A stretch of 64,000 nt of DNA from WQXF01 sp031552825 (GTDB lineage: Bacteria > Bacillota > Clostridia > Christensenellales > Aristaeellaceae), in NCBI GenBank assembly GCA_031552825.1, contig JAVBMD010000018.1, positions 1-64,000 on the forward strand, in the 5' to 3' direction. The notes beneath the pieces were generated by a model. The model made no database searches. It had not been told where the DNA came from and saw only the letters and a program-made list of their open reading frames with translations. The position numbers and the translations under genes were made by a program. Positions 1 to 7,360 of the stretch are shown piece after piece; position 1 is the first letter of the stretch; each line of letters starts with the position of its first letter.

Positions 1-46
1 CTCGGGCGCATGTTGGTGAGAAAAGATACGCGTTCCGGTTACACAA

Positions 47-75
47 AGCCCACAGGCTGAAACAACCTGTGGGCT
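47..75. terminator. Hairpin with perfect 10-bp stem
   Basis: Arms at 47-56 and 66-75 are perfectly complementary (AGCCCACAGG and CCTGTGGGCT) around a 9-nt loop. There is no clear U-tract on either side, so it may be a transcript end or a repeat arm. A near-identical hairpin lies at 274-300, and the two bracket the degenerate repeat copy at 108-241. Confidence 0.4.
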
Positions 76-107
76 CAGACCATCAACGAAGTCACGCAGA
101 CGGGCTG

Positions 108-241
108 CGAAGGTCCAGGGCGATCGCAAAGCCCTGGTCGCATCCGCAGATGCGAAATGCCTCGAAGCAAGGTTTGTTAGGAATTCCACCCTTTGCGAAG
201 GGCGGCCAAAGGGCTTATCGCTCGCCCTTTGGAATCCTTCT
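108..241. repeat. Degenerate copy of the multi-hairpin repeat (copy A)
   Basis: This stretch aligns with the ~137-nt repeat at 10532, 12553, 21316 and 52068 but is diverged. Hairpin 1 is kept (115-121 with 131-137), as is hairpin 2 (139-143 with 150-154, a changed sequence that still pairs) and hairpin 4 (206-214 with 224-232). The closing arms CGAAGG (108-113) and CCTTCT (236-241) have decayed by one base. Hairpin 3 is not clearly preserved. Confidence 0.65.
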
Positions 242-273
242 CTACGCATCAAACTACTTTGTTGATACGCTGA

Positions 274-300
274 GCCCACAAGCTGAAACAGCCTGTGGGC
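274..300. terminator. Imperfect hairpin downstream of mfd
   Basis: GCCCACA (274-280) pairs with TGTGGGC (294-300). After one mismatch (281/293) the stem continues with GCTG (282-285) and CAGC (289-292) around a 3-nt loop. It lies 70 bp beyond the mfd stop on the minus strand and could be the operon terminator, although no T-run follows. Confidence 0.4.
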
Positions 301-350
301 TTCTCATTGCGGGCTTTTCAATATGGGCTTTTCACTTTGGGCTTGCCATC
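295..350. repeat. 14-nt tandem repeat, four units
   Basis: GGGCTT recurs at 297, 311, 325 and 339, an exact 14-nt period, with most of the intervening bases also conserved (GGGCTTTTCA in the middle units). It sits between the hairpin and the 3' end of mfd and does not extend into the coding sequence. Confidence 0.7.
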
Positions 351-368
351 GTTTGCCTGCCTGCGCCG

Positions 369-3300
369 TCAGGCCTCTTGCTCCGGCGGCGCGTAGCGCT
401 GGGTAACCGCTTCCATCAGGCGCACGGCCTCGTGCAGCATCGCAAGGTCGTCCAGCCGCGCGTCGCGCAGCAGCAGGCTCGGCGGGGTCTGCGCCGCCAG
501 CACGAAGCGCTTGTCGGTATCGTGCAGCGCCACGAATAGCCGCGCGCCGTCGATCTTGGCATGCGGCGAAAACTTCATCACCAGCTGCCCCGCGCGGCGG
601 ATCACGCTCTCGATGCCCATCGCGCTGCACAGCGCCTTGAGCTGCGCAATGGCGACGAGGTTGACCACCGGCTCGGGCAGGTCGCCGAAGCGGTCGACCA
701 GCTCCTCCTCCACGTCGTCGCGCGCGGCGCGGTCGTCGATGGCGGCGATGCGCTTGTAGATCTCGATGCGCTGGTATTCGCCGCGCACATATTCCTGCGG
801 CAGATACGCGTCGACCTTGAGCTCCACGCGGGTCTCGATGTCGACCTCCTCGCCCAGCTCGCCGCGAATCTCGCGCACCGCCTCCTCGATAAGCTTTACG
901 TACATGTCGTAGCCCACCGCCGACATCTGCCCGCTCTGCTCGGGGCCAAGGATATTGCCCGCGCCGCGCAGCTCGAGGTCGCGCATCGCGATGCGGAAGC
1001 CGGAGCCAAACTCGGTGAACTCGCGGATGGCCTCCAGCCGCTTTTGCGCCGTCTCGGTGAGCACCTTGTCGGGGCGCACGGTGAGGTAGGCGTAGGCCAG
1101 CCGATTGGAGCGCCCCACGCGCCCGCGCAGCTGATAGAGCTGCGAGAGGCCGAAGCGGTCGGCGTCGAACACGATCAGCGTGTTGGCGGTGGGGATGTCC
1201 AGCCCGGATTCGATGATGGTGGTACACAGCAGCACGTCGTACTGCCCCTCGTAGAAGTCCATCATCACGTCCTCCAGCGCGTGCTCGCGCATCTGGCCGT
1301 GGGCGATGGCGATGCGCGCCTCGGGCACAAGGCGGCACAGGCGCGCGTGGAACTTTTCGATGCTCTCCACGCGGTTGTAGAGGAAGTAGACCTGCCCCTG
1401 CCGCGCGATCTCGCGCAGAATGGCGTCGCGGATCATGCCGTCCTGATACTCAAGCACGTAGGTCTGCACCGGGTAGCGTTCCTCGGGCGGGGTCTCCAGC
1501 AGGCTCATGTCGCGGATGCCGACCATCGACATGTGCAGCGTGCGCGGGATCGGCGTGGCCGAGAGCGTCAGCACGTCGATGCTGCTTTTCAGGTTCTTGA
1601 TAGACTCCTTATGCGATACGCCGAAGCGCTGCTCCTCGTCGACGATCAGCAGCCCGAGTTCCTTAAAGCGTACGTCCTTGCCCAGCAAGCGGTGCGTGCC
1701 GACGAGGATGTCGATCTGCCCCTCGGCCACCTCGTGCAGTATCTTTTTCTGCTCGGCGGTGCTGCGGAAGCGGCTGATGACCTCCGCGCGCACCGGGAAG
1801 CCCTCGAAGCGCGCGCGGATGGTGTTGTAGTGCTGCTGCGCGAGGATGGTGGTGGGCGCGAGCAGGGCGACTTGCCTGCCGTCCATCACGCACTTGAAAG
1901 CGGCGCGCAGCGCCACCTCCGTCTTGCCGTAGCCCACGTCGCCGCACAGCAGGCGATCCATACAGATCGGGCGCTGCATGTCGCCCTTGATCTCCTCGAT
2001 GGATTGCAGTTGATCCTGCGTCTCCTCGAAGGCGAAATTGTCCTCAAACTGGCGCTGCCACGGCGTATCGGGCGAGAAGGCGAAGCCGGTGTGCTCGTTG
2101 CGCTGGGCGTAGAGCTTGACCAGATCGAAGGCCAGCGCCTTGATCGACTGCTTGACCTTCGCCTTTTGCCGCTGCCACTCGCTGCCGCCCAGCTTGTTGA
2201 TGTGCGGGGCGATCTTGTCGGAGCCGATGTACTTCTGCACGCGGTCGAGCTGGTCGGTGGGCACGTACAGCTTATCGGCGCCCTGATACTGAATGAAGAG
2301 ATAGTCGCGGTAGGTTCCCTCGCTTTGCAGGCGCACCGTGCCCTGATAGATGCCCACGCCGTGGGTCTCGTGTACGAGGTAGTCGCCGGGCTTGAGGTCG
2401 GTGAAGGCGGCGATCTTCTCGCCGCTCTTCTTGCGCGCGCGGCCCTTCTTCTGCCCCACGCCGAAGATCTCGCCGTCGGCGATCATCGCGAACCCGGCCT
2501 CGGCGCAGCGGAAGCCGTGCGCCAGCGAGAGCGGCACGATCACCGCCTCGCCGGGGGCGAGCGGCTTTTCCGGCGATTCGACGAAGGGTACCAGCGCCCC
2601 GGCCTCCAGCAGCGATTCTGCTAGGCGCTGGCCGCGCGCCACGCCGCCGGAGAGCAGCATCACCCGCTGCCCCTGCGCCTGCCAGCGCGCCACGTCGCCC
2701 GCCAGCTCGCGGAGCTGCCCCTGATAGCCCGCGCCGCCGATGCTGTCCAGCTTGATGGCGTCCTTGGGCTTGAGGCCGCCCATGCCGCGCAGAAAGCCGC
2801 TGAGCGTCACCGCCGCGCCGCGCGTGAGCAGCGGCAGCAGCGCCGTCCAGTCCAGCAGCAGCCCAGCCTGCGCGGGCAGCGCCTCGCCGCGCTCCAGCGA
2901 GGCGGTGAGCTGCTCCTCAAACTGCAGATGGCGGTTGTCGCAGCATTCGCGCAGGCGATCCGGCTCGTCGAGCAGCACGACGGGGTCGCCGAGGTAGTCC
3001 AGCGCCGTCACCGCCTCGGGAAACAGGCGGTGCATCCAGCCCTCCAGCCCGCGCACCTGCCGCCCGGCACGCAGCGCATCGGCGATATCGCGCAGTTCCC
3101 CCGCCAACCGTTCCGGCGAGGGCAGCGCGGCGCGCGGCGCGGGCTCGGTGATTTCCCCCACGCCGCCCATGTCCCACAGCCCCGGCAACTCGTCCGGATC
3201 GTCGAAATCGTCGAGCGGCTCCAGCTCGGGCAGCGCTGTTTTGGGCGCCTTGGCAACCGGTGCCGCCTCGTCCAGCGCGTCCAGCAGCCGCCGCGCCACC

Positions 3301-4013
3301 GCCTCGGCCTCTCCCTCGGGGATCAGCGCCTCGCTGGCCGGTGAGATCAGCGCCTCGGGCATCCGCGTCTGCGAGCGCTGCGTCAGCACGTCGAAGGTGC
3401 GGATCGAATCCACCTCGTCGTCGAAGAACTCGATGCGCAGCGCGCTCAGCGCCGCTGGCGGGTACACGTCCAGAATGCCGCCGCGCAGCGCGAACTGCCC
3501 CTTGCCCTCCACCATGTCCTCGCGCGTATAGCCCGCGTCGAGCAGGCTGCGCGTCAGTTCCTCCAGCGGCGCGCGCTGCCCCTCGGCCAGCGTGAACACC
3601 CGCGCGTCGTAGGCCGCCGCGGGCATCAGCCGGTGCATCAGCGCGTCGGCCGAGGCGACCAGCACCTTCACTTCCCCGGCGCGGATGCGGTGCAGCGTCT
3701 CCAGCCTGCGCCCGCCGACCTCGTGGCTGGCCGCCACCGCGCGATACAGCGACACCTCCCGCGCGGGCAGCAGCCCCACGCAGTTGCCCAATAGCTGCGT
3801 CAAGTCCTCGGCCATGCGCGCCGCCGCCACCTCGCTGGGCAGGATCAGCGCCACCGGCTTGCCGCAATCCGCGTGCAGCGCCGCCGCCAGATACGCCTTA
3901 TGCCCCTCGGCCATGCCGTAGGCGGCGGTAACCTGCGGCCTGCTCGCCGCTTCGGCCAGCTGGCGGTACGCAGCCCATTCCCGCATCGGCGCGAATAGGA
4001 TTTCCTGCTTCAT
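369..4013 (-). CDS. mfd: Transcription-repair coupling factor Mfd
   Basis: Mfd is the ATP-driven translocase that pushes stalled RNA polymerase off DNA damage and recruits UvrA. At 1214 aa the protein has the usual full length. The N-terminal UvrB-like region is followed by the RNA-polymerase-interacting domain (VHETHGVGIYQG near residue 550), the translocase Walker A GDVGYGKT near 690 and the DEEQ box near 788, then the C-terminal TRCF domain. The ATG at 4013 overlaps the pth stop as ATGA, which implies translational coupling and rules out the longer in-frame start. The pth-mfd pair is the standard Firmicutes arrangement. Family assignment is secure. Confidence 0.97.
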   Translation of the reverse strand: MKQEILFAPMREWAAYRQLAEAASRPQVTAAYGMAEGHKAYLAAALHADCGKPVALILPSEVAAARMAEDLTQLLGNCVGLLPAREVSLYRAVAASHEVGGRRLETLHRIRAGEVKVLVASADALMHRLMPAAAYDARVFTLAEGQRAPLEELTRSLLDAGYTREDMVEGKGQFALRGGILDVYPPAALSALRIEFFDDEVDSIRTFDVLTQRSQTRMPEALISPASEALIPEGEAEAVARRLLDALDEAAPVAKAPKTALPELEPLDDFDDPDELPGLWDMGGVGEITEPAPRAALPSPERLAGELRDIADALRAGRQVRGLEGWMHRLFPEAVTALDYLGDPVVLLDEPDRLRECCDNRHLQFEEQLTASLERGEALPAQAGLLLDWTALLPLLTRGAAVTLSGFLRGMGGLKPKDAIKLDSIGGAGYQGQLRELAGDVARWQAQGQRVMLLSGGVARGQRLAESLLEAGALVPFVESPEKPLAPGEAVIVPLSLAHGFRCAEAGFAMIADGEIFGVGQKKGRARKKSGEKIAAFTDLKPGDYLVHETHGVGIYQGTVRLQSEGTYRDYLFIQYQGADKLYVPTDQLDRVQKYIGSDKIAPHINKLGGSEWQRQKAKVKQSIKALAFDLVKLYAQRNEHTGFAFSPDTPWQRQFEDNFAFEETQDQLQSIEEIKGDMQRPICMDRLLCGDVGYGKTEVALRAAFKCVMDGRQVALLAPTTILAQQHYNTIRARFEGFPVRAEVISRFRSTAEQKKILHEVAEGQIDILVGTHRLLGKDVRFKELGLLIVDEEQRFGVSHKESIKNLKSSIDVLTLSATPIPRTLHMSMVGIRDMSLLETPPEERYPVQTYVLEYQDGMIRDAILREIARQGQVYFLYNRVESIEKFHARLCRLVPEARIAIAHGQMREHALEDVMMDFYEGQYDVLLCTTIIESGLDIPTANTLIVFDADRFGLSQLYQLRGRVGRSNRLAYAYLTVRPDKVLTETAQKRLEAIREFTEFGSGFRIAMRDLELRGAGNILGPEQSGQMSAVGYDMYVKLIEEAVREIRGELGEEVDIETRVELKVDAYLPQEYVRGEYQRIEIYKRIAAIDDRAARDDVEEELVDRFGDLPEPVVNLVAIAQLKALCSAMGIESVIRRAGQLVMKFSPHAKIDGARLFVALHDTDKRFVLAAQTPPSLLLRDARLDDLAMLHEAVRLMEAVTQRYAPPEQEA

Positions 4014-4585
4014 GCTCCGCCTCCCGCGCCCGCCAGCCGCATCGCAGCGTCCACCCCTTGCTCCGCCCATGCCAGCGCCACATCGGCGGCGCGCAGGAAG
4101 GCGTCAAACTGCGTTTTGCGCTCTTCCGGCGTGGCGTAGGGCGCGAGCACCCAGTCGGCAAGCTCCCAGCCCTCCGGCCGCGGGCCGATGCCTACGCGCA
4201 GGCGGGGAAAATCCTGCCGCCCGTATTCATCGAGGATCGAGCGCATGCCGTTGTGCGTGCCCGCGCTGCCGCTGGCGCGCAGGCGCAGCTTGCCCAGCGG
4301 CAAATCGACCTCGTCAAAGATCACCAGCAGCTGCTCCGGCTGGATTTTGTACCACTGCGCCAGCCCTTGCACGCTATAGCCGCTGAGGTTCATGAAGGTT
4401 TGCGGCCTTGCCAGCGCCAGCTTTTCGCCCTTATATAGCCCCTCGCCTACCGAGGCCTTGCAGCGGTCGCGCCCGATGGGGATGCCGGTTTTTTGCGAAA
4501 TGATGTCCACCACGTCGAAGCCGACGTTGTGGCGCGTGTGCTCGTATTTCTTGCCCGGGTTGCCGAGGCCGACGATCAGGTGCAT
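4010..4585 (-). CDS. pth: Peptidyl-tRNA hydrolase (SpoVC)
   Basis: The 191-aa enzyme hydrolyses the ester bond of peptidyl-tRNA released from stalled ribosomes. The N-terminus GLGNPGKKYEHTRHNVG carries substrate-binding Asn9 and catalytic His19. FMNLSG and FDEVDLPLG (general-base region Asp) follow as in the family. The ATG at 4585 is chosen because GGAGGGA lies just upstream and the family motif begins four residues in. The 3' end overlaps mfd by 4 bp. A possible promoter and a structured leader lie at 4661-4808. Confidence 0.96.
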   Translation of the reverse strand: MHLIVGLGNPGKKYEHTRHNVGFDVVDIISQKTGIPIGRDRCKASVGEGLYKGEKLALARPQTFMNLSGYSVQGLAQWYKIQPEQLLVIFDEVDLPLGKLRLRASGSAGTHNGMRSILDEYGRQDFPRLRVGIGPRPEGWELADWVLAPYATPEERKTQFDAFLRAADVALAWAEQGVDAAMRLAGAGGGA

Positions 4586-4660
4586 GGGCTTCCCTCCGTT
4601 TTCACCGGTCGGAGTTCCCCGCCGCTTACACGCCTCAAAGAAAGGCAACCAGCCCAAAAG

Positions 4661-4767
4661 CCTCCCTTGTTAAAGGGAGGGGGATCGCGTGAGCGGTGGA
4701 GGGATTCCGTCCTCCGATGCGTTATCCAAAACGCGCATTGGCGGAAGGGGCGTTCTGTCCCTTCCGC
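4661..4767. repeat. Second multi-hairpin element in the pth leader
   Basis: Four successive stem-loops can be drawn: 4661-4668 with 4673-4680 (CCTCCCTT/AAGGGAGG), 4698-4702 with 4711-4715, 4719-4723 with 4730-4734, and 4741-4749 with 4759-4767 (GCGGAAGGG/CCCTTCCGC). Only one copy is present in this window. It lies between a candidate promoter (4780-4808) and pth, so if that promoter is real the element is transcribed as the pth 5' leader. Confidence 0.5.
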
Positions 4768-4779
4768 ATGTGCCAGTTG

Positions 4780-4808
4780 ATTTTATCATGACGAGGACGG
4801 AATTACAA
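4780..4808 (-). promoter_or_regulatory. Candidate promoter for pth-mfd
   Basis: Read on the minus strand, TTGTAA (4803-4808) and TAAAAT (4780-4785) are separated by exactly 17 bp. Each hexamer differs from the sigma-A consensus by one or two positions. It overlaps the downstream flank of the HAD gene. Confidence 0.45.
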
Positions 4809-4823
4809 GCGGGCGCTTGCCCC

Positions 4824-5531
4824 TTACAGCCCCTCGATCATCCGCATCATCGCGTCGTAATCCCCCTCGTCGTCCCAGCACCTCGGCGCGTCGGGCGCGC
4901 CGACGCGGTGCGGCGTGAGCAGGAAGGTGCGCATGCCCAGCGCGTGCGCGGGCATCATGTCCTCGCCCACGTCGTTGCCGATCATCAGGCACTGCTCGGC
5001 GGGTACGCCGATGCGCGCAAGCACCTCATGGGTGTAATAGCCGGGGTTTGGCTTGGTGTAGCGGCAGTCCTCGTAAAAGGTGGTGAGCGCAAAGTCCTCC
5101 TCGCGCACCCCCGCCCAGCGCATGCGCTCGCGCGTGGCCACGCCGGGGAACACCGGGTTGGTGGCCAGCACCGTAAGCAGCCCCTTGGCGCGCGCGATGT
5201 CCAGCGCGGCGCGCACCTGCGGCATCGGTGAAAAGTGCTGCGCCAGCTTAGGAAATTCCTCAGTATAATAGCGCAGGTAGTGCGGCTCCTGCTCGGCGTA
5301 GGGCACGCCCAACCGCTGCTCCAGCTGCACGGCGAAGCGGCGCTCCACGGAATCCGCGGGTTCCCGTTCGGACAGGATGGCGCGCAAGCTCTCGCCAATT
5401 GCGCGACCCACCGCCTCCGGCTCGCAGCCGGGGATCACCGTGGCGATCTGGCTGAGATATTTGCGAAAGAAAAAGTCGTTGTCCACCGGCAACAGGGTGC
5501 CGTCCAGGTCGAAAAGGATGGTTGTTATCAT
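4824..5531 (-). CDS. HAD-superfamily hydrolase (phosphatase)
   Basis: The 235-aa protein opens with FDLDGTLLP, the HAD motif I, with nucleophile Asp8 and general acid/base Asp10. A helical cap follows. Motif II may be the ATNP segment, motif III a lysine in YTKPNPGYY, and motif IV GNDVGEDM near residue 178. This is the layout of a small-molecule phosphatase of the HAD-IA/phosphoglycolate phosphatase type; the substrate cannot be read from sequence. It starts 33 bp after the glmU-like gene, preceded by GGAG, and occupies the place where prs often sits in related Firmicutes operons. Confidence 0.85.
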   Translation of the reverse strand: MITTILFDLDGTLLPVDNDFFFRKYLSQIATVIPGCEPEAVGRAIGESLRAILSEREPADSVERRFAVQLEQRLGVPYAEQEPHYLRYYTEEFPKLAQHFSPMPQVRAALDIARAKGLLTVLATNPVFPGVATRERMRWAGVREEDFALTTFYEDCRYTKPNPGYYTHEVLARIGVPAEQCLMIGNDVGEDMMPAHALGMRTFLLTPHRVGAPDAPRCWDDEGDYDAMMRMIEGL

Positions 5532-5564
5532 CGCTCGCTCCGTTGTACGTATTCTTTGGCGGGC

Positions 5565-6278
5565 TTACAGCTTCCCCTCCCGCTTGCGCGCCGCCACCCA
5601 GCCGGTCTTGACCACCTGCCGCTCGCGCGCGATGCACAGCGCGCCGTCGGGCACGTCCTCGGTCACGGTGGATCCGGCGGCCACATAGGCCTCCTCGCCA
5701 ACCTTTACCGGCGAAACCAAGTTGACGTTGCAGCCGATGAAGGCGCGGTCGCCGATCTTGGAACGATATTTCTTCTTGCCGTCGTAGTTGACGAACACCA
5801 CGCCGCAGCCGAGGTTGATGTCCTCGCCCAAGTCGCTGTCGCCCACGTAGGTTAGGTGTGAGATGCGGGTCAGGTCGCCGACGGTGCTGTTTTTGATCTC
5901 CACAAAGTCGCCGATACGGCAGTGCGCACCCACGGCGGTGCCGGGGCGCAGGTAGGCGAAGGGGCCGACGGTGGTTCCCTCGCCGACGGCGGCTTCCAGC
6001 GCCACCGATTGCTCCATCGTTACGCCATCGGCGAGGTTGGCATCCTGCAGGCGGTTGCCGGGCAGCAACGTGCAGCCCGCGCCGATGGTGGTCTCGCCGT
6101 CGATCACGTTGCCGGGGTAGATCACCGTGCCCGCGCCAATGCGCACGCTGCCCGCGATATAGGTGGCCTGCGGATCGACGATCACCACACCGGCGGCGGC
6201 GTGCTGGGCGTTGATACGCGCGCGCGCAGCGGGGTCGGCATAGTCCGGGATCACAACGGGCTTGGACTCATGGCTCAT
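5565..6278 (-). CDS. Stand-alone GlmU-type acetyltransferase domain (no uridyltransferase domain)
   Basis: The 237 residues match the C-terminal half of bifunctional GlmU: a linker resembling the RRINxxH segment, then left-handed beta-helix hexapeptide repeats. The acetyltransferase motifs RPGT, VEIKNS, SHLTYVGD (the His matches the GlmU catalytic His) and VNYDGKKK are present, and the C-terminus IARERQVVKTGW is typical. The N-terminal pyrophosphorylase domain of about 230 aa is absent. Only 13 bp separate this start from the purR stop, so no broken upstream half is hidden here. It probably acetylates glucosamine-1-phosphate for UDP-GlcNAc synthesis, with a separate uridyltransferase needed elsewhere. 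Confidence 0.85.
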   Translation of the reverse strand: MSHESKPVVIPDYADPAARARINAQHAAAGVVIVDPQATYIAGSVRIGAGTVIYPGNVIDGETTIGAGCTLLPGNRLQDANLADGVTMEQSVALEAAVGEGTTVGPFAYLRPGTAVGAHCRIGDFVEIKNSTVGDLTRISHLTYVGDSDLGEDINLGCGVVFVNYDGKKKYRSKIGDRAFIGCNVNLVSPVKVGEEAYVAAGSTVTEDVPDGALCIARERQVVKTGWVAARKREGKL

Positions 6279-6291
6279 AACGTTTCCTCCT

Positions 6292-7122
6292 TTATCTTCC
6301 GTCCGGCAACAACCAGTCCGCCGGGCGGATCAGCGCGGCGTCGCGCTCGTCGTTTACTTCCTCCATCACCATCAGCGCGCGCGCGCCGTCCACGCGCTTC
6401 CGCTCCGGTTCGCAGGTGGCCATCACCACGCACAGCCCGACCACCGTCACCGAAAACTCGCGCATCATGTCCATCATGCCGCGCGCGGTGCCGCCCGCCT
6501 TCATGAAATCGTCGACGATCAGCGCGCGCTGCCCCTCCTTCACCGCGCGGCGCGAGAGCGACATGGTCTCGATGCGCCCGGCGGAGCCGGATAGGTAGTT
6601 GATATTGACGGCGGGGCCTTCGTACACCTTGCTGTCGCGCCGCGCGATAACCAGCGGCACGCCCAGCGCCTTGGCCGCCATCAGCGCCACCGGGATGCCC
6701 TTGGTTTCCATCGTCAGCACGAAGTCCGGCTCTTCCTCGTAAAACTCACCGGCCATGATGCACCCCATCTGCTCCACCAGCTCCGGCGTGGAAAGGACGT
6801 CGGCCATGTATAAAAAGCCGCCGGGCAACACGCGCCCCGGGCTAGCCAGCCGCTGCGAAAGCCCTTGAACGAAATCGAAGGCCGCCTCCCGGGGCACCAG
6901 CGGGCGAAAGCGCACGCCACCGGCCGCGCCGGTCACAGTATCGAGCTGGCCGAGCCGAAACTCCCCCATCACCTCACGCAGGATGTCGATATCCTCACTC
7001 AGCGTGGACTTTGCCGCGCCAAACCGCTCACCGAAGTGGCTAAGCGTGAAGATCCGATTGGGAGCGGCGGCCAGCATGCGGGTCATCGCGGCCAAGCGCT
7101 CGTTTCGGCGAATGCGTTCCAT
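6292..7122 (-). CDS. purR: Pur operon regulator PurR (PRTase-fold)
   Basis: This 276-aa protein has the Firmicutes PurR layout: an N-terminal winged helix (MERIRRNERLAAMTRML through the LSEDIDILRE segment) followed by a phosphoribosyltransferase domain with the PRPP-binding loop LIVDDFMKAGGTARG. Family members repress purine genes and are released by PRPP. The ATG at 7122 is preceded by AAGGGG and matches the family N-terminus; a longer in-frame start adds 12 unmatched residues. It heads the run purR-glmU-like-HAD-pth-mfd. Two PurBox-like sequences lie upstream, so autoregulation is plausible. Confidence 0.93.
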   Translation of the reverse strand: MERIRRNERLAAMTRMLAAAPNRIFTLSHFGERFGAAKSTLSEDIDILREVMGEFRLGQLDTVTGAAGGVRFRPLVPREAAFDFVQGLSQRLASPGRVLPGGFLYMADVLSTPELVEQMGCIMAGEFYEEEPDFVLTMETKGIPVALMAAKALGVPLVIARRDSKVYEGPAVNINYLSGSAGRIETMSLSRRAVKEGQRALIVDDFMKAGGTARGMMDMMREFSVTVVGLCVVMATCEPERKRVDGARALMVMEEVNDERDAALIRPADWLLPDGR

Positions 7123-7172
7123 CAGTATTCCCCTTCCCTCGCGCGGCGATGTGCGCAACGCAAATCACGAAT

Positions 7173-7244
7173 GTTCGATTTTTCTTTTTCATTATAGAGC
7201 ACTTTTTTACGAAAATCCAGCCTTGCGCCGCGTTTTTTGTTCGG
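7173..7244 (-). promoter_or_regulatory. purR promoter with two PurBox-like sites
   Basis: On the minus strand TGGATT (7214-7219), a 17-bp spacer and TATAAT (7191-7196) form a credible promoter. GTTCGG at 7239-7244 lies within an A/T-flanked context matching the PurBox consensus (WWWWCCGAACWWW on the minus strand). A second, one-mismatch box with core GTTCGA lies at 7173-7178. They sit upstream and downstream of the core promoter. Binding is inferred only. Confidence 0.5.
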
Positions 7245-7290
7245 AATTTTCGCGACGCTTCCTGCTTTTCCTGCTTTTTCCCGCAAAACA

Positions 7291-7320
7291 TTGATTGGAG
7301 CGCGCACCGGGGCGTATAAT
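7291..7320 (+). promoter_or_regulatory. murC promoter
   Basis: TTGATT (7291-7296) and TATAAT (7315-7320) are spaced by 18 bp, about 40 bp upstream of the murC ATG. It is divergent from the purR promoter, and the intergenic region is shared. Confidence 0.7.
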
Positions 7321-7360
7321 AGAATGACAACCGCACTTTCGAACGCCAGAAAGGAATACT

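Noticed and set aside
304..1338. 344-codon frame in the mfd 3' region, minus strand, other phase
   Set aside because: It overlaps the mfd C-terminal domain in another phase; mfd motifs are intact, so it is not a frameshifted part.
561..2624. Long plus-strand open frame opposite mfd
   Set aside because: It lies entirely antisense to a secure gene, is Leu/His/Ala/Val-rich as expected for the complement of GC-rich coding DNA, and has no family motif.
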